Assembly (NCBI GenBank): GCA_913058135.1
Contig: CAJXPR010000004.1
Span: 1-63,834 of the forward strand
Length of the DNA: 63,834 nucleotides
DNA from: an uncultured Gammaproteobacteria bacterium
Lineage (GTDB): Bacteria > Pseudomonadota > Gammaproteobacteria > Pseudomonadales > Pseudohongiellaceae
Direction of reading: 5' to 3'
Shown here: positions 11,361 to 20,489 of the stretch, piece by piece
Numbering within the stretch: the stretch's first letter is position 1
Layout of the letters: each line of letters begins with the position of its first letter
Program-made: the position numbers and the translations under genes
Notes under the pieces: generated by a model
Told to the model about the DNA's origin: nothing
The model's database searches: none
Seen by the model: only the letters and a program-made list of their open reading frames with translations

Positions 11361-11802
11361 CAGCCAAAGAGTTGAGCGTGCCGACAAAAAACACGTGTAT
11401 GAATCAGCGCAGAGTCATTGATAATCAAGATTCTCAATGATTACAGGCTTGGCGTCAGTTATCGATCTTTCGATGGCGATAGCCTGATTTCCGTAATGAG
11501 TCCGCCGCCCCCCGATCAGCTCACCGGTGATGCCGGAGACGGCATAGGCTTTCGGTATTGAAGGCAGATAGGCACCGCCCCGCGGCGCAAAAATCAGCAA
11601 AAACTGTACTCGCTGGAAGTTGTCGCGCGGATTCTACTTCTCTACCGTCGGTTGGTTCTGGCAAATCTAGTAAACTTTGGGAAGTCCACTCATTCCGCAA
11701 GCGGTGTGATGGGCAGTCCCGCAAACTCCCGCATTTCAACGGTTTTCAAACCTGGAGCAGCCTACCCAAAGGATCACAAGCCATTGTTCCAAAAGGAAAT
11801 AT
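11361..11802. other. Island right end, no recognised gene
   Basis: About 440 bases lie between the merR remnant and the tRNA 3' end. A minus-strand frame of 61 codons (11415-11600) and a plus-strand frame running into the tRNA antisense are present, but neither resembles a known protein. The latter includes the peptide APGEIRTPD, a known spurious translation of tRNA DNA. The word AAGCCATTGTT at 11778-11788 stands 15 bases from the tRNA end, at the same offset as next to the att-like copy at 1324. No integrase is detectable. Confidence 0.45.
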
Positions 11803-11879
11803 TGGCGCACCCGGAGAGATTCGAACTCCCGACCAAGTGGTTCGAAGCCACCTACTCTATCCAGCTGAGCTACGGGTGC
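11803..11879 (-). tRNA. tRNA-Arg (anticodon UCG)
   Basis: The minus strand folds into a complete 77-base cloverleaf with encoded CCA: acceptor GCACCCG/CGGGTGC with discriminator G, D arm GCTC..GAGT, anticodon arm with loop CTTCGAA (anticodon TCG, reading CGA and possibly other CGN codons) and T arm with loop TTCGAAT. It has its own near-consensus promoter 11 bases upstream, but no terminator close downstream, because island sequence follows the CCA end. This is the intact copy of the integration target. Confidence 0.96.
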
Positions 11880-11889
11880 GTGGGGCCGC

Positions 11890-11918
11890 ATTATATAGAG
11901 ATCTGCGGCGCGGGTCAC
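11890..11918 (-). promoter_or_regulatory. Sigma-70 promoter of tRNA-Arg
   Basis: On the minus strand GTGACC (11918-11913) and a perfect TATAAT (11895-11890) are separated by 17 bases. Transcription would begin near 11883, four bases before the mature tRNA 5' end. The GC-rich stretch after the -10 box resembles the discriminator of stringently controlled stable-RNA promoters. The -35 match is four of six. Confidence 0.75.
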
Positions 11919-11921
11919 CTG

Positions 11922-14222
11922 TCAGCGGCCAGATAATTCATCCCCTTGCTGAAAGAACCTGAAGTTGTTCCGGCCCGACCGTTTAACCTGATACAGAGCG
12001 CTGTCAGCCCTTTGCAGCAGGTCTTGAGCGGAAGCCGGTGCTTGAGGATCAAAAATGGCAATACCGATACTGATCGAGACCTTTAATTTCGAAAGCCCCG
12101 TATCAAACTCATCGCGTATCGCGCTGAACACCTTGCGAGCCGCCAGCTCTGCGTCGTCAGGCGCGCTGATCTCCGACAACAGCAAAACAAACTCATCGCC
12201 TCCCTGGCGAGCCAGGGTATCTGATGTCCTGACAACAGCACTCAACTGTTCTGCAAACCATTTCAGCAAATCGTCGCCAACGTCGTGACCATACTCATCG
12301 TTGACGTGCTTGAAGTGGTCTATGTCGATGAACATCAGCGCAAATGAACGCTTGTGCCGGCGGCTCAACGCCAGGGTCTGCGCCAGCCTCTCCTGCAACA
12401 GGCGGCGATTAGGCAGACCGGTCAACTCATCATGGCTCGCCTGGTGAGCCACACGCTGCTGCAGCGCCTTGCGTTCTGTGATGTTTTCTATCTGGGCTAT
12501 GTAATGCAGTGGATCTCCATTGCCGCCTCTTACCATCGAGCCGCTGAGCACAACCCAGATGACGGAGCCGTCCTTGCAAAAGTAGCGTTTCTCCATCTGA
12601 TAGCTGGGTATCCTGCCAGCAGTGAGCGCTTCCATATGCTGGAGATCAAGCTCAAGGTCATCGGGGTGGGTGATTTCCTGAAAGGTCAGCTTTAACAGCT
12701 CGTCCTCGTCATACTGCAACATATCCAGCAGTGCCTGATTGACTTCCAGCCACTCGCCAGCCAACCCTACCAGGGCCATGCCAACTGCGGCGCTTTCAAA
12801 TGCCCCGCGGAATCGCTGATCGCTCTCACTCAGTGCCAGCTCCAGACTCTTCTGAAGATGGATATCAGTATGGGTTCCTATGGTACGGGCGGGCTTACCG
12901 TCCATGGTTCTGCTGATAATGGCACCGCGCCCAAGAATCCACCGCCAGCTGCCATCGCGGCATTTAAGCCTGTGCTCCAGGCTGAAGTTCCTGGTTTTGC
13001 CTGAAAGAAAGTCGGTGACAGCTGCCTCCGCACGCTCCAGGTCCAGGGGGTGGACCAAACGACGCCACTCCGAGAACTCATTTCTTATTTCATCCTCGGC
13101 ATAACCCAACATGGACTTCCATTCGGTATTGAAATGAACGTCACCCGTCAGGTTGTTCCAGTCCCAGACGCCGTGCCCGGCGCCGGACAAGGCTGATTTC
13201 CACCTGAATTCGGTTTCCCGCAACTCACTGTTCATTTCCGCCGCCCGTGCCTCTGCGCGTTCTCTTCCCGACGCCAGAGCCCAGGTCAGAACTGCCATCA
13301 GCACCGTAAACAGCGCGCCGACCGACAGCACAGCTTGCGGCTCAGTGTTTTCATGCGGCTGGATGAAACTGCCGTCCGCCGAAAAACTGACTGTCCACGT
13401 GCGCTGGCCAATCTCAATTTGTTCAGTCCGGGTAAAAGGCTGGGCTTCGACCCTTGCGGGTTCGTTCAGCGATGAATATAGCCGCTGATCAGTACTCATA
13501 TCCGCGCCATCATAGATAGTCAGTGCTATCCGGGACCCGTCCAACTGGATACCTTCCATCAAAATATCCATGCTGAATGGTGCGTAAACCCACCCCAGCA
13601 GCTCATCGGTGTCTATTTCCGTGCCCGTCATTTCCCCTTCATAGAGAGGCAGATACAACAACACACCAGCGATTGGGCCGCGATCTGCATCCTGCACAAG
13701 ACTGACCCTGCCTGACAGCGCCAGCGTACCGCTGACTCTGGCCTGATCCATCGCCTCGCGGCGCACCCGCTCGGAATACATATCAAAGCCGAAGGCATTC
13801 AGGTTATTGCCCCTAAACGGTTCGATAAACAGAATTGCTGAATACGCATCACGCTCGCCTTCAGGCGATACAGAATATTGCGGAAAACCCTCTGCCCGCA
13901 CGCTTGCGATGTGCTGTTCAAGTTGCGCCGGTTGAAGTTTCAACGCATAGGCGATACCCAGAATGCCCGGGTAGGTCTGTTCCAGGTCCAGCTCTTCCGT
14001 GTAGGCTCGAAATTCTTCTCTGCTTACGCTGTCAGACGCAACAAACGGGCCCTTGACGCCCCTGAGCACTTGGCCGTAGACCTGCATTCGCTCCTGTATC
14101 AGCTCCAGGCTGTCACTGGTTTCCTGCTCAAAACGCGCCTGATCTTCCTCTGTGACGACATTGACCGCGTTTTGCCAGGCCATCAGTGTCAGCAAAGTGC
14201 CCATAACCAGCACACCGATCAC
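11922..14222 (-). CDS. CHASE-PAS-PAS-GGDEF diguanylate cyclase
   Basis: A 766-residue inner-membrane protein making cyclic di-GMP. An N-terminal helix, a periplasmic CHASE domain (about 30-245, with GILGIAYALKLQP and FGFDMYSE) and a second helix (about 295-315) form a sensor. Two PAS/PAC units (about 330-460 and 465-590) follow. A GGDEF domain ends the protein, with intact GGDEF at residues 674-678 and inhibitory-site RTSD five residues before it. No EAL domain is present. GTG 14222 is the only ordinary start after the upstream stop, but in-frame residues before it (KWLRFTR) would give a better cytoplasmic N-terminus, so a CTG at 14282 is possible. The ligand is unknown. The gene follows the M48 gene by 73 bases. 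Confidence 0.92.
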   Translation of the reverse strand: MIGVLVMGTLLTLMAWQNAVNVVTEEDQARFEQETSDSLELIQERMQVYGQVLRGVKGPFVASDSVSREEFRAYTEELDLEQTYPGILGIAYALKLQPAQLEQHIASVRAEGFPQYSVSPEGERDAYSAILFIEPFRGNNLNAFGFDMYSERVRREAMDQARVSGTLALSGRVSLVQDADRGPIAGVLLYLPLYEGEMTGTEIDTDELLGWVYAPFSMDILMEGIQLDGSRIALTIYDGADMSTDQRLYSSLNEPARVEAQPFTRTEQIEIGQRTWTVSFSADGSFIQPHENTEPQAVLSVGALFTVLMAVLTWALASGRERAEARAAEMNSELRETEFRWKSALSGAGHGVWDWNNLTGDVHFNTEWKSMLGYAEDEIRNEFSEWRRLVHPLDLERAEAAVTDFLSGKTRNFSLEHRLKCRDGSWRWILGRGAIISRTMDGKPARTIGTHTDIHLQKSLELALSESDQRFRGAFESAAVGMALVGLAGEWLEVNQALLDMLQYDEDELLKLTFQEITHPDDLELDLQHMEALTAGRIPSYQMEKRYFCKDGSVIWVVLSGSMVRGGNGDPLHYIAQIENITERKALQQRVAHQASHDELTGLPNRRLLQERLAQTLALSRRHKRSFALMFIDIDHFKHVNDEYGHDVGDDLLKWFAEQLSAVVRTSDTLARQGGDEFVLLLSEISAPDDAELAARKVFSAIRDEFDTGLSKLKVSISIGIAIFDPQAPASAQDLLQRADSALYQVKRSGRNNFRFFQQGDELSGR

Positions 14223-14295
14223 CAGCGAGGAGATCCGCGTAAAGCGCAGCCATTTTTCGGATAGTGTTTTTGTTCTGTCCAGAGACGTACCTGCT

Positions 14296-15876
14296 TCAGT
14301 TAACCGTAGCGCGCCGCACCACTACTTGTGCCTGCACTGTTTGTGGATCCGTTTCAGCCGGCAAGGTCAGTCCGGAGTCCACATCCCGTGACTGTCCGGA
14401 AGCCAGCCCGCGCACAGCGATGGCGCGCCGGACGCCCTCTCTGCCCACGGAGGCCTGCAGCTCAAGCTCAATGTCAGTGAGATCGACCGGAGCGCGGTTA
14501 ACCACGCGCACCTGAATTTTGCCGCCCTGGCCGACAAACGCCTGCGCCTGCACATAGTTGCCGGGGTTATCAGCAACGTCCAGTCGCATATAGGCAGCCT
14601 GCGCTCGCGCCCCTAGCTCTCCCGGCGCCGTGGCTGCCTGCTCAAAGTACTGCTTGGCGGCGCCCCGGTCATTGGCAGCCAGCGCCATGGTGCCCAGTTC
14701 ATTCATCGCCAGTGCTGTCGGCAACAGGTCAACACTGGCCTGCAGATCAGCGCGTGCCCGGCTTTCGTTGCCCTGGCGCGAATACGCCAGGCCTCGCCCC
14801 AGGTAATAGTCAAAATAGGCGTCGTCACGTGCCAGCGCCTGGTTGTAGGACTCGATGGCCGCACCATAGCGACGCTGCATCAATGCGATATCGGCTTTCA
14901 GGCCGTAAAAACGGGCTTCCTGCGGCACCATGGCAATCGCGGTATCCAGTTTACGCTCGGCCTCTTCCACCTTGTCGTCGCTCAACAGAGCGTAAGCTTC
15001 ATCGAATGCCTCGTAAGCGGGCTGGGTTTCGCGCAGGCGGGCAGTGCGCTGCTGGTAGCGCTGCTCGCCAAGTTCGCCATTGGTGTAACCTTCCGCGCGA
15101 AGTTGTGCCACCAGTTCCCGGTTATTCTGCACACGCTCGGTCGAAGGCGGGTGGCTGGCAAACAGCCCGTCCAGCCAACCCGGTGGCGTGCGCCCTTCAG
15201 ACAGGCGCACAAAGGTTTCCTGAAGACTGACAGCCGCCGCAGGATCATAGCCTGCCTCTGCCATATAACGGGTACCATACAGATCACCCTCACGCTCGGC
15301 ATCACGGCCATACCGTGTATTGATCAGCTGTGCACCCAATTGTGCACCTCCGACAATAACGCCAGCATACTCATTGTCTCGCGCCGCCACCGTGGTCACC
15401 AGCAGCGCCCCCTGCAGCAAGAGGCCGCGTTCCATCGACTGGGCACCATGACGTGCCGCAGAATGCACCACCTCGTGCCCCAGCACAGCGGCCAGCTCAG
15501 CTTCATTGCTGAACTCGGTCAACAGACCCCGATTGATCGCTATCTTGCCCCCGGGCAATGCCCAGGCGTTGGGGACAGAATTGTTCAGTACCACAAATTC
15601 ATACGGCAGATCGCGCGGACTCTGCGCGGCGACCCGCTGGCCGACTTCGCTGACGTAAGCTGTCAGCTCCGGGTCAATTTTCCATTGCCCACCCTGACTT
15701 TGCTGGGTAGGCTGATAGTTTTCCTGACCCAGGCTGATTTCCTGGCGTTCGGACACAAAGGTCAGTTCACGATCCCCGGTCACCGGGTTTTCAGCACAGG
15801 TCGACAGCACCATCGCCACGGTCACCGCTATCAGGTGGCGCGAAAAATTGGGCTTATTCCTTGTCTTGTCGGTCAT
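14296..15876 (-). CDS. M48 family metallopeptidase lipoprotein with TPR repeats (BepA-like)
   Basis: A 526-residue periplasmic zinc peptidase. The signal ends in a lipobox with Cys27 (VLSTC), predicting a lipoprotein. The catalytic HEVVH begins at His134 and the third ligand is Glu194 in DAEREGD. After the peptidase domain come TPR-like helices (about 270-420) and a C-terminal beta-rich domain (about 430-526). The architecture resembles BepA/YfgC, which handles quality control of outer-membrane proteins, with an added C-terminal domain. ATG 15876 has AGGAG upstream, whereas an earlier in-frame ATG at 15903 does not. Likely co-transcribed with the diguanylate cyclase downstream. Confidence 0.9.
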   Translation of the reverse strand: MTDKTRNKPNFSRHLIAVTVAMVLSTCAENPVTGDRELTFVSERQEISLGQENYQPTQQSQGGQWKIDPELTAYVSEVGQRVAAQSPRDLPYEFVVLNNSVPNAWALPGGKIAINRGLLTEFSNEAELAAVLGHEVVHSAARHGAQSMERGLLLQGALLVTTVAARDNEYAGVIVGGAQLGAQLINTRYGRDAEREGDLYGTRYMAEAGYDPAAAVSLQETFVRLSEGRTPPGWLDGLFASHPPSTERVQNNRELVAQLRAEGYTNGELGEQRYQQRTARLRETQPAYEAFDEAYALLSDDKVEEAERKLDTAIAMVPQEARFYGLKADIALMQRRYGAAIESYNQALARDDAYFDYYLGRGLAYSRQGNESRARADLQASVDLLPTALAMNELGTMALAANDRGAAKQYFEQAATAPGELGARAQAAYMRLDVADNPGNYVQAQAFVGQGGKIQVRVVNRAPVDLTDIELELQASVGREGVRRAIAVRGLASGQSRDVDSGLTLPAETDPQTVQAQVVVRRATVN

Positions 15877-16104
15877 GTGAGCACTCCTGCGCAATGGATC
15901 CAATCATTGATTGTAGTCCTCGCGGGTGTCAGCAGCAATCGCCATGAACGGCGCGGCTCTGACACGTTCTGTTGCAGACCTGTGCTTTCTCGTACGTAAC
16001 AAACGCGGTAATATCACGGTCTGACCTAGCAACACCATCGTAATAATTAGAAAAACCCCCAGAAAAAACATCACCATCCTGTTCCAGGAAAGAGGAGAAT
16101 CCGC

Positions 16105-18294
16105 TTGATCAGATTTCTGCTGCTCATGTTATTACCCGTTTTCGCGTCTGTAGGTGCGCAAGCGCAGACAGCCTCTGCCGAACGTGGCGCCGAGCTGTTT
16201 CAATCCGAATGTGCGCGCTGTCACGTGCAGGCCGACATCGAAATGCGCGTCACCAATGACTGGCTGGGACGTCCTGCCAGCGAGCTCCACAGCGAAATCA
16301 TGGCCACCATGCCGGCGGAAACCCCCGGATCGCTTAGCCCGGATCAGTATCTGGATTTGACCGCCTATGTGCTGCAGATGGCCAATGCCACGCAGATCGG
16401 CGACGGCCTGACGCTGCCGCAGTTGGCTTCCCTGAACATTGAGCGGGCGGAAGCGGGCGCCGGTCCGGAGTATTACCCGTGGACAAGCATGAATGGCGGC
16501 CTGAATTCCAACCGCTACTCCCCGCTCGAGCAGATCAATGCTGACAATGTCGGTGAACTTGAGATCGCCTGGACCTGGAGCGGGGCCAACTATGGTCCGC
16601 GTCCGGAAGGGCTGAACGTGACCTCTCCCATCATGATTGACGGCGTGCTGTATGCCACCGTCGGCACCACACGAAACGTCGTGGCCATTGATGCCGGTAC
16701 CGGACAAACGCTGTGGATGTGGCGCCCTCTGGAAGGTGAGCGCTTTGAAGAATCACCGCGCAAAAACTCCGGCAAGGGCGTCGCCTACTGGACTGACGGC
16801 GAGCAGGAAACCATCTATGTGGTGACGCCGGGCTACTACCTGGTGGCGCTTGATGCGCGCGATGGGCGCATGGTGGAGTCCTTTGGTAACGGCGGCACGC
16901 TGGACCTGATGGAAGGCATGCGATTCTCCGAAACACGTGAAGATCGCGACATCACGCTGACTTTCCCCCCGACCGTGATCGAAGACGTATTGGTCGTGGG
17001 CGCAGCCCATCAGGTCAGCATGCGTCCCCCGACTGCTGATAACGTCAAGGGCGATGTACGGGGCTTTGACATCCGCACCGGTGAATTGCTGTGGACACAT
17101 CGCAATATCCCGGCCAAAGGTGAAGAAGGCTATGAAACATGGCACGAAGGTTCTGCGCAGTTTACCGGCAACGGTGGCGTATGGACTGCCATGTCGGCTG
17201 ATCCGGAACTGGGTCTGGTTTACCTGCCCGTGGAATCCGGCACCGGCGACCGCTATGGTGGCGACCGGCCGGGCAACAACCTGTTTACCGGCTCTGTGGT
17301 CGCCGTTGACTACCGCACCGGTGAACGTAAATGGTACTTCCAGCACTTGCGCCACGATATCTGGGACTATGACACGCCGTCCGCACCGGTGCTGGCTGAC
17401 CTGCCTGACGGGCGTAAACTGCTGGTGCAGATGACCAAACAGTCCTTCGCTTATGTGCTTGACCGGGAAACTGGTGAGCCGATCTGGGAAATGGAAGAGC
17501 GTGCCGTGCCGCAATCGGACGTTCCCGGTGAGTGGACCGCTGATACGCAGCTGTTCCCGACCAAACCCCCGGCTTACGACCGCCAGGGTTTCAGCGAAGA
17601 TGACCTGGTCAATTTCACCCCGGAAATCCTCGCCAAAGCCAAGGAGGCGGTTAAGCCCTATCGCATGGGTCCGTTGTTCCAGCCACCGTCACTGGCTGAT
17701 GCCGAAGATGGCACCATTGGTACTCTGAGTCTGCCCGGCACACTGGGTGGTTCCAACTGGGAAGGTGCTGCCTACGATCCGGAAACGGGCATGCTTTACA
17801 TTCCTTCACGGACCGATGTCGCCGTGCTGTCACTGGTGCCCGGTGCCGAGTTCTCAACGGTGGACTGGATCCAGGGGCCGGCTCGCACACCTAATGTGGA
17901 CGGCATTCCCATCGTGCAGCCACCGTGGGGGCGGATTACCGCGCTCGACCTGACCACAGGTGAAAAAGCCTGGTGGATCGCCAATGCTGACACGCCTGAG
18001 CGCATTGCCAACCACCCGCTGCTTGAAGGCGTTGAGCTGGAGCGCACAGGCATCCCGACACGCGCTGGCCTGCTGGCAACAAAGACGCTTTTGTTTGCCG
18101 GTGAGGGCCAGGGCGGCAATCCGGTGTTCCGTGCCCATGACAAGGCCACCGGCGAGATTATCGCCGAAATTGACCTGCCGGCCTCACAGACTGGCCTGCC
18201 GATGACCTACGCCCACGAGGGTAAGCAGTACATCGTCATGTCAGTGAGCGGTAACGGTCCGGCCCAGTTTGTAGCACTCACCTTGCCGGACTGA
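16105..18294 (+). CDS. PQQ-dependent dehydrogenase with N-terminal cytochrome c
   Basis: A 729-residue periplasmic quinohaemoprotein. After the signal peptide (1-20) comes a small cytochrome c domain with CARCH (Cys36, Cys39, His40). An eight-bladed PQQ propeller follows from about residue 120, with repeated blade motifs such as VAIDAGTGQTLWMW and AYVLDRETGEPIWEM, and the active-site region DIWDYDTPSAP. In most alcohol dehydrogenases of this group the haem domain is at the C-terminus, so the N-terminal position is notable. No vicinal disulfide is present. Substrate could be an alcohol, aldehyde or sugar. TTG 16105 is chosen because AGGAG stands seven bases upstream and it gives a full signal peptide. 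No pqq synthesis genes are in the window. Confidence 0.88.
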   Translation: MIRFLLLMLLPVFASVGAQAQTASAERGAELFQSECARCHVQADIEMRVTNDWLGRPASELHSEIMATMPAETPGSLSPDQYLDLTAYVLQMANATQIGDGLTLPQLASLNIERAEAGAGPEYYPWTSMNGGLNSNRYSPLEQINADNVGELEIAWTWSGANYGPRPEGLNVTSPIMIDGVLYATVGTTRNVVAIDAGTGQTLWMWRPLEGERFEESPRKNSGKGVAYWTDGEQETIYVVTPGYYLVALDARDGRMVESFGNGGTLDLMEGMRFSETREDRDITLTFPPTVIEDVLVVGAAHQVSMRPPTADNVKGDVRGFDIRTGELLWTHRNIPAKGEEGYETWHEGSAQFTGNGGVWTAMSADPELGLVYLPVESGTGDRYGGDRPGNNLFTGSVVAVDYRTGERKWYFQHLRHDIWDYDTPSAPVLADLPDGRKLLVQMTKQSFAYVLDRETGEPIWEMEERAVPQSDVPGEWTADTQLFPTKPPAYDRQGFSEDDLVNFTPEILAKAKEAVKPYRMGPLFQPPSLADAEDGTIGTLSLPGTLGGSNWEGAAYDPETGMLYIPSRTDVAVLSLVPGAEFSTVDWIQGPARTPNVDGIPIVQPPWGRITALDLTTGEKAWWIANADTPERIANHPLLEGVELERTGIPTRAGLLATKTLLFAGEGQGGNPVFRAHDKATGEIIAEIDLPASQTGLPMTYAHEGKQYIVMSVSGNGPAQFVALTLPD

Positions 18295-18342
18295 GCGCGG
18301 GTACTGGTCACACCGACAGGCCTCCGGGGCCTGTCCACAAAA

Positions 18343-18375
18343 AAACGGCGCCCGATTACGGCGCCGTTTTTTTTT
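18343..18375 (+). terminator. Rho-independent terminator after PQQ dehydrogenase
   Basis: A 10-bp perfect stem (AAACGGCGCC / GGCGCCGTTT) with a seven-base loop is followed by an unbroken T run. A second GC-rich hairpin (GACAGGCC/GGCCTGTC, about 18315-18335) lies just before it. Together they separate the dehydrogenase gene from the ectoine operon. Confidence 0.92.
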
Positions 18376-18402
18376 GCCCATAACCGGACCGGGAAGGTGG
18401 CT

Positions 18403-18431
18403 TAGACATCAGCGTCCCATTTTGATATAAT
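18403..18431 (+). promoter_or_regulatory. Sigma-70-type promoter of ectABC
   Basis: TAGACA (five of six to consensus) and a perfect TATAAT are separated by 17 bases, giving a start near 18438 and a 5' leader of about 108 bases rich in A and T. Ectoine promoters in other bacteria respond to osmotic stress. No operator or regulator gene (such as ectR) can be identified here, so the control mechanism is open. Confidence 0.65.
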
Positions 18432-18545
18432 TATCACGTTTTCAATATTCATAGATAAAAACTATAAGCATCTGTTATTGGCAGCCACGCGTAATAAAGC
18501 CGGCTTAATCAATTTTCATAAACAAAGGGAAACAAACTGCTTGTT

Positions 18546-19106
18546 ATGACTACTTTTCAAGAAGCGCCAGCGCTTCAAGAAAGACCCGACCCCCGACAAA
18601 CCATTCAATTACGCACCCCGACTTCGGAAGACGGTGCGCCTGTCCATAATCTGATTCGCAAGAGCGCGTTTCTGGACGATAACTCCCTGTATTGCTATCT
18701 GGCCATCTGTACGCATTTCTCGCAGACCAGCATTGTTGCGACCATGGGTGACGATATCGTTGGCCTGGTAACCGCCTACATCCCGCCAGAGCAGCCCGAC
18801 ACACTATTTGTCTGGCAGGTAGCCGTTGACACAGTAGCGCAAAAACAGGGACTCGCCGGTCGCATGCTGAATGCCATTTTGGCTTCCGACGCGTGCAAGG
18901 CGGTCAGATTTGTGGAAACCACAGTCACCAGCGACAACGCCGCTTCGCGTGCGATGTTTGCCTCACTGGCCCGACGCAACAATTGCAGCATTGACGAGTC
19001 TGTCATGTTTGACCGACAGACCCATTTCCTCAATCTGCATGACACCGAATACAAGTTGCGCATCGGTCCGCTTAGTAAAGACACCCCTAATGGAGAACAG
19101 AAATGA
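18546..19106 (+). CDS. ectA: L-2,4-diaminobutyrate acetyltransferase
   Basis: A 186-residue cytosolic GNAT enzyme that acetylates L-2,4-diaminobutyrate with acetyl-CoA, the second step of ectoine synthesis. Typical EctA features are LRTPTSEDGAPVHNLI at the start, DNSLYCYL, the acetyl-CoA loop QVAVDTVAQKQGLAGRML and FVETTVTSDNAASRAMF. The length is normal for the family. The stop overlaps the ectB start by four bases (ATGA), implying translational coupling. It is the first gene of the operon downstream of the promoter at 18403. Confidence 0.97.
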   Translation: MTTFQEAPALQERPDPRQTIQLRTPTSEDGAPVHNLIRKSAFLDDNSLYCYLAICTHFSQTSIVATMGDDIVGLVTAYIPPEQPDTLFVWQVAVDTVAQKQGLAGRMLNAILASDACKAVRFVETTVTSDNAASRAMFASLARRNNCSIDESVMFDRQTHFLNLHDTEYKLRIGPLSKDTPNGEQK

Positions 19107-20377
19107 CAGACATATTTAAGGATATCGAATCCGAAGTACAAAGTTATGCACGTGCGTTCCCGGTCATTTTTGACAAAGCTCAGGGTGCGTACCTTTATGA
19201 CACCGACGGCAAAGCCTACCTTGACTTTCTGGCTGGCGCCGGCACGCTGAACTACGGTCACAACCACCCGGTGCTGAAAAAAGCCCTGCTCGAGTATATC
19301 GAGCGTGATGGTATTGCGCACGGCCTCGACATGCACACCAGCGCCAAGGAAGAGTTCCTGACCAATCTTAGCGAGCTGATCTTCAAGCCGCGCGACATGA
19401 ACTATATGGTTCAGTTTACCGGCCCGACCGGTACCAACGCCGTTGAAGCGGCGCTCAAGATTGCCCGTAACGTTACTGGCCGTCACAATATCGTTGCCTT
19501 TACCAATGGTTTTCATGGTGTGTCACTCGGCGCCATGGCGGCGACCGGTAACTCGCACCACCGCGATGCCTCCGGCATTCCGCTGGGCGGCGTGACACAT
19601 CTGCCGTACTCAAACTATATGGGCGAAGAGCTGGATACCGTCAAGTTCTTCGAGAACCTGCTGGAAGATTCATCCAGCGGTCTGGACAAGCCGGCAGCCG
19701 TCATTCTGGAAACCATCCAGGGTGAAGGCGGCCTGAACGTCGCCAGCAACGAATGGCTGCGCGCCATCGAAAAACTGTGCCGCAAGCATGACATCATCCT
19801 TATCGCTGATGATATTCAGGCCGGTTGCGGACGCTCAGGTCGATTCTTCAGCTTCGAAGAGTCAGGCATCAAGCCGGACCTGATCACGCTGTCCAAATCG
19901 CTCAGTGGTTATGGCCTGCCCTTTGCGGTAACGCTGATCAAACCGGAGCTGGACACCTGGAAGCCCGGCGAGCACAACGGCACCTTCCGTGGCAACAACC
20001 ATGCCTTTGTAACGGCCAACGCTGCGCTCAAGGAGTTCTGGTCGGATGATAAATTCCAGACCGAGGTGCAAAAGAAAATTGCACGTCTGACAGAGCGCCT
20101 GAAGAAAATCGCCAGCAAGTACGACAAAAAGCTGATCAAGGCCAAAGGCCGCGGTTTCATGCAGGGTCTCGAATGTCGCGATGGCGAACTGGCAGGCAAA
20201 ATTTGCCGGTACGCGTTCACCAAAAACCTGGTGATTGAAACCAGTGGTGCTGACAGCCAGGTAGTGAAATGTCTGTGTCCGCTGATTATCAGCATGGAAG
20301 AGCTGGACAAGGGCCTGGATATTCTGGAAGAAGCCGTTGCGCACACCTTCCAGAAAGAACTCAGCATCGCATCATAA
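19103..20377 (+). CDS. ectB: Diaminobutyrate-2-oxoglutarate transaminase
   Basis: A 424-residue PLP enzyme that makes L-2,4-diaminobutyrate from aspartate semialdehyde and glutamate, the first committed step of ectoine synthesis. Family features include FTGPTGTNAVEAALK, the cofactor-binding DDIQAGCGRSG, and TLSKSLSG with Lys265 as the likely Schiff-base lysine. Length and ends match EctB. It overlaps ectA by four bases and is separated from ectC by 112 bases that contain a strong hairpin. Confidence 0.97.
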   Translation: MTDIFKDIESEVQSYARAFPVIFDKAQGAYLYDTDGKAYLDFLAGAGTLNYGHNHPVLKKALLEYIERDGIAHGLDMHTSAKEEFLTNLSELIFKPRDMNYMVQFTGPTGTNAVEAALKIARNVTGRHNIVAFTNGFHGVSLGAMAATGNSHHRDASGIPLGGVTHLPYSNYMGEELDTVKFFENLLEDSSSGLDKPAAVILETIQGEGGLNVASNEWLRAIEKLCRKHDIILIADDIQAGCGRSGRFFSFEESGIKPDLITLSKSLSGYGLPFAVTLIKPELDTWKPGEHNGTFRGNNHAFVTANAALKEFWSDDKFQTEVQKKIARLTERLKKIASKYDKKLIKAKGRGFMQGLECRDGELAGKICRYAFTKNLVIETSGADSQVVKCLCPLIISMEELDKGLDILEEAVAHTFQKELSIAS

Positions 20378-20400
20378 GTTCAGCTTATATGGCACGATGA

Positions 20401-20437
20401 CGCGCTGCCTGTCCGCTTTCGGGTGACGGGCAGCGCG
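20401..20437 (+). other. Strong mRNA hairpin between ectB and ectC
   Basis: Two arms, CGCGCTGCCTGTC and GACGGGCAGCGCG, can form a 13-bp stem with one G-U pair around an 11-base loop. No T run follows, so it is not an ordinary terminator. It may stabilise or process the operon mRNA, or lower expression of ectC relative to ectAB. This is inference; the structure itself is read from the sequence. Confidence 0.6.
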
Positions 20438-20489
20438 GCCTGCCCTGCGCGGCCGGGCAACCAATGGAATTCAAGTAGAGGAACAAGGC

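Noticed and set aside
11558-11962. Plus-strand ORF of 134 codons with APGEIRTPD
   Set aside because: It is the antisense translation of tRNA-Arg, a known false-positive peptide; no protein evidence.
20401-20437. Hairpin taken as a transcription terminator inside ectABC
   Set aside because: No T run follows, and ectC continues the pathway, so it is listed only as a structure.
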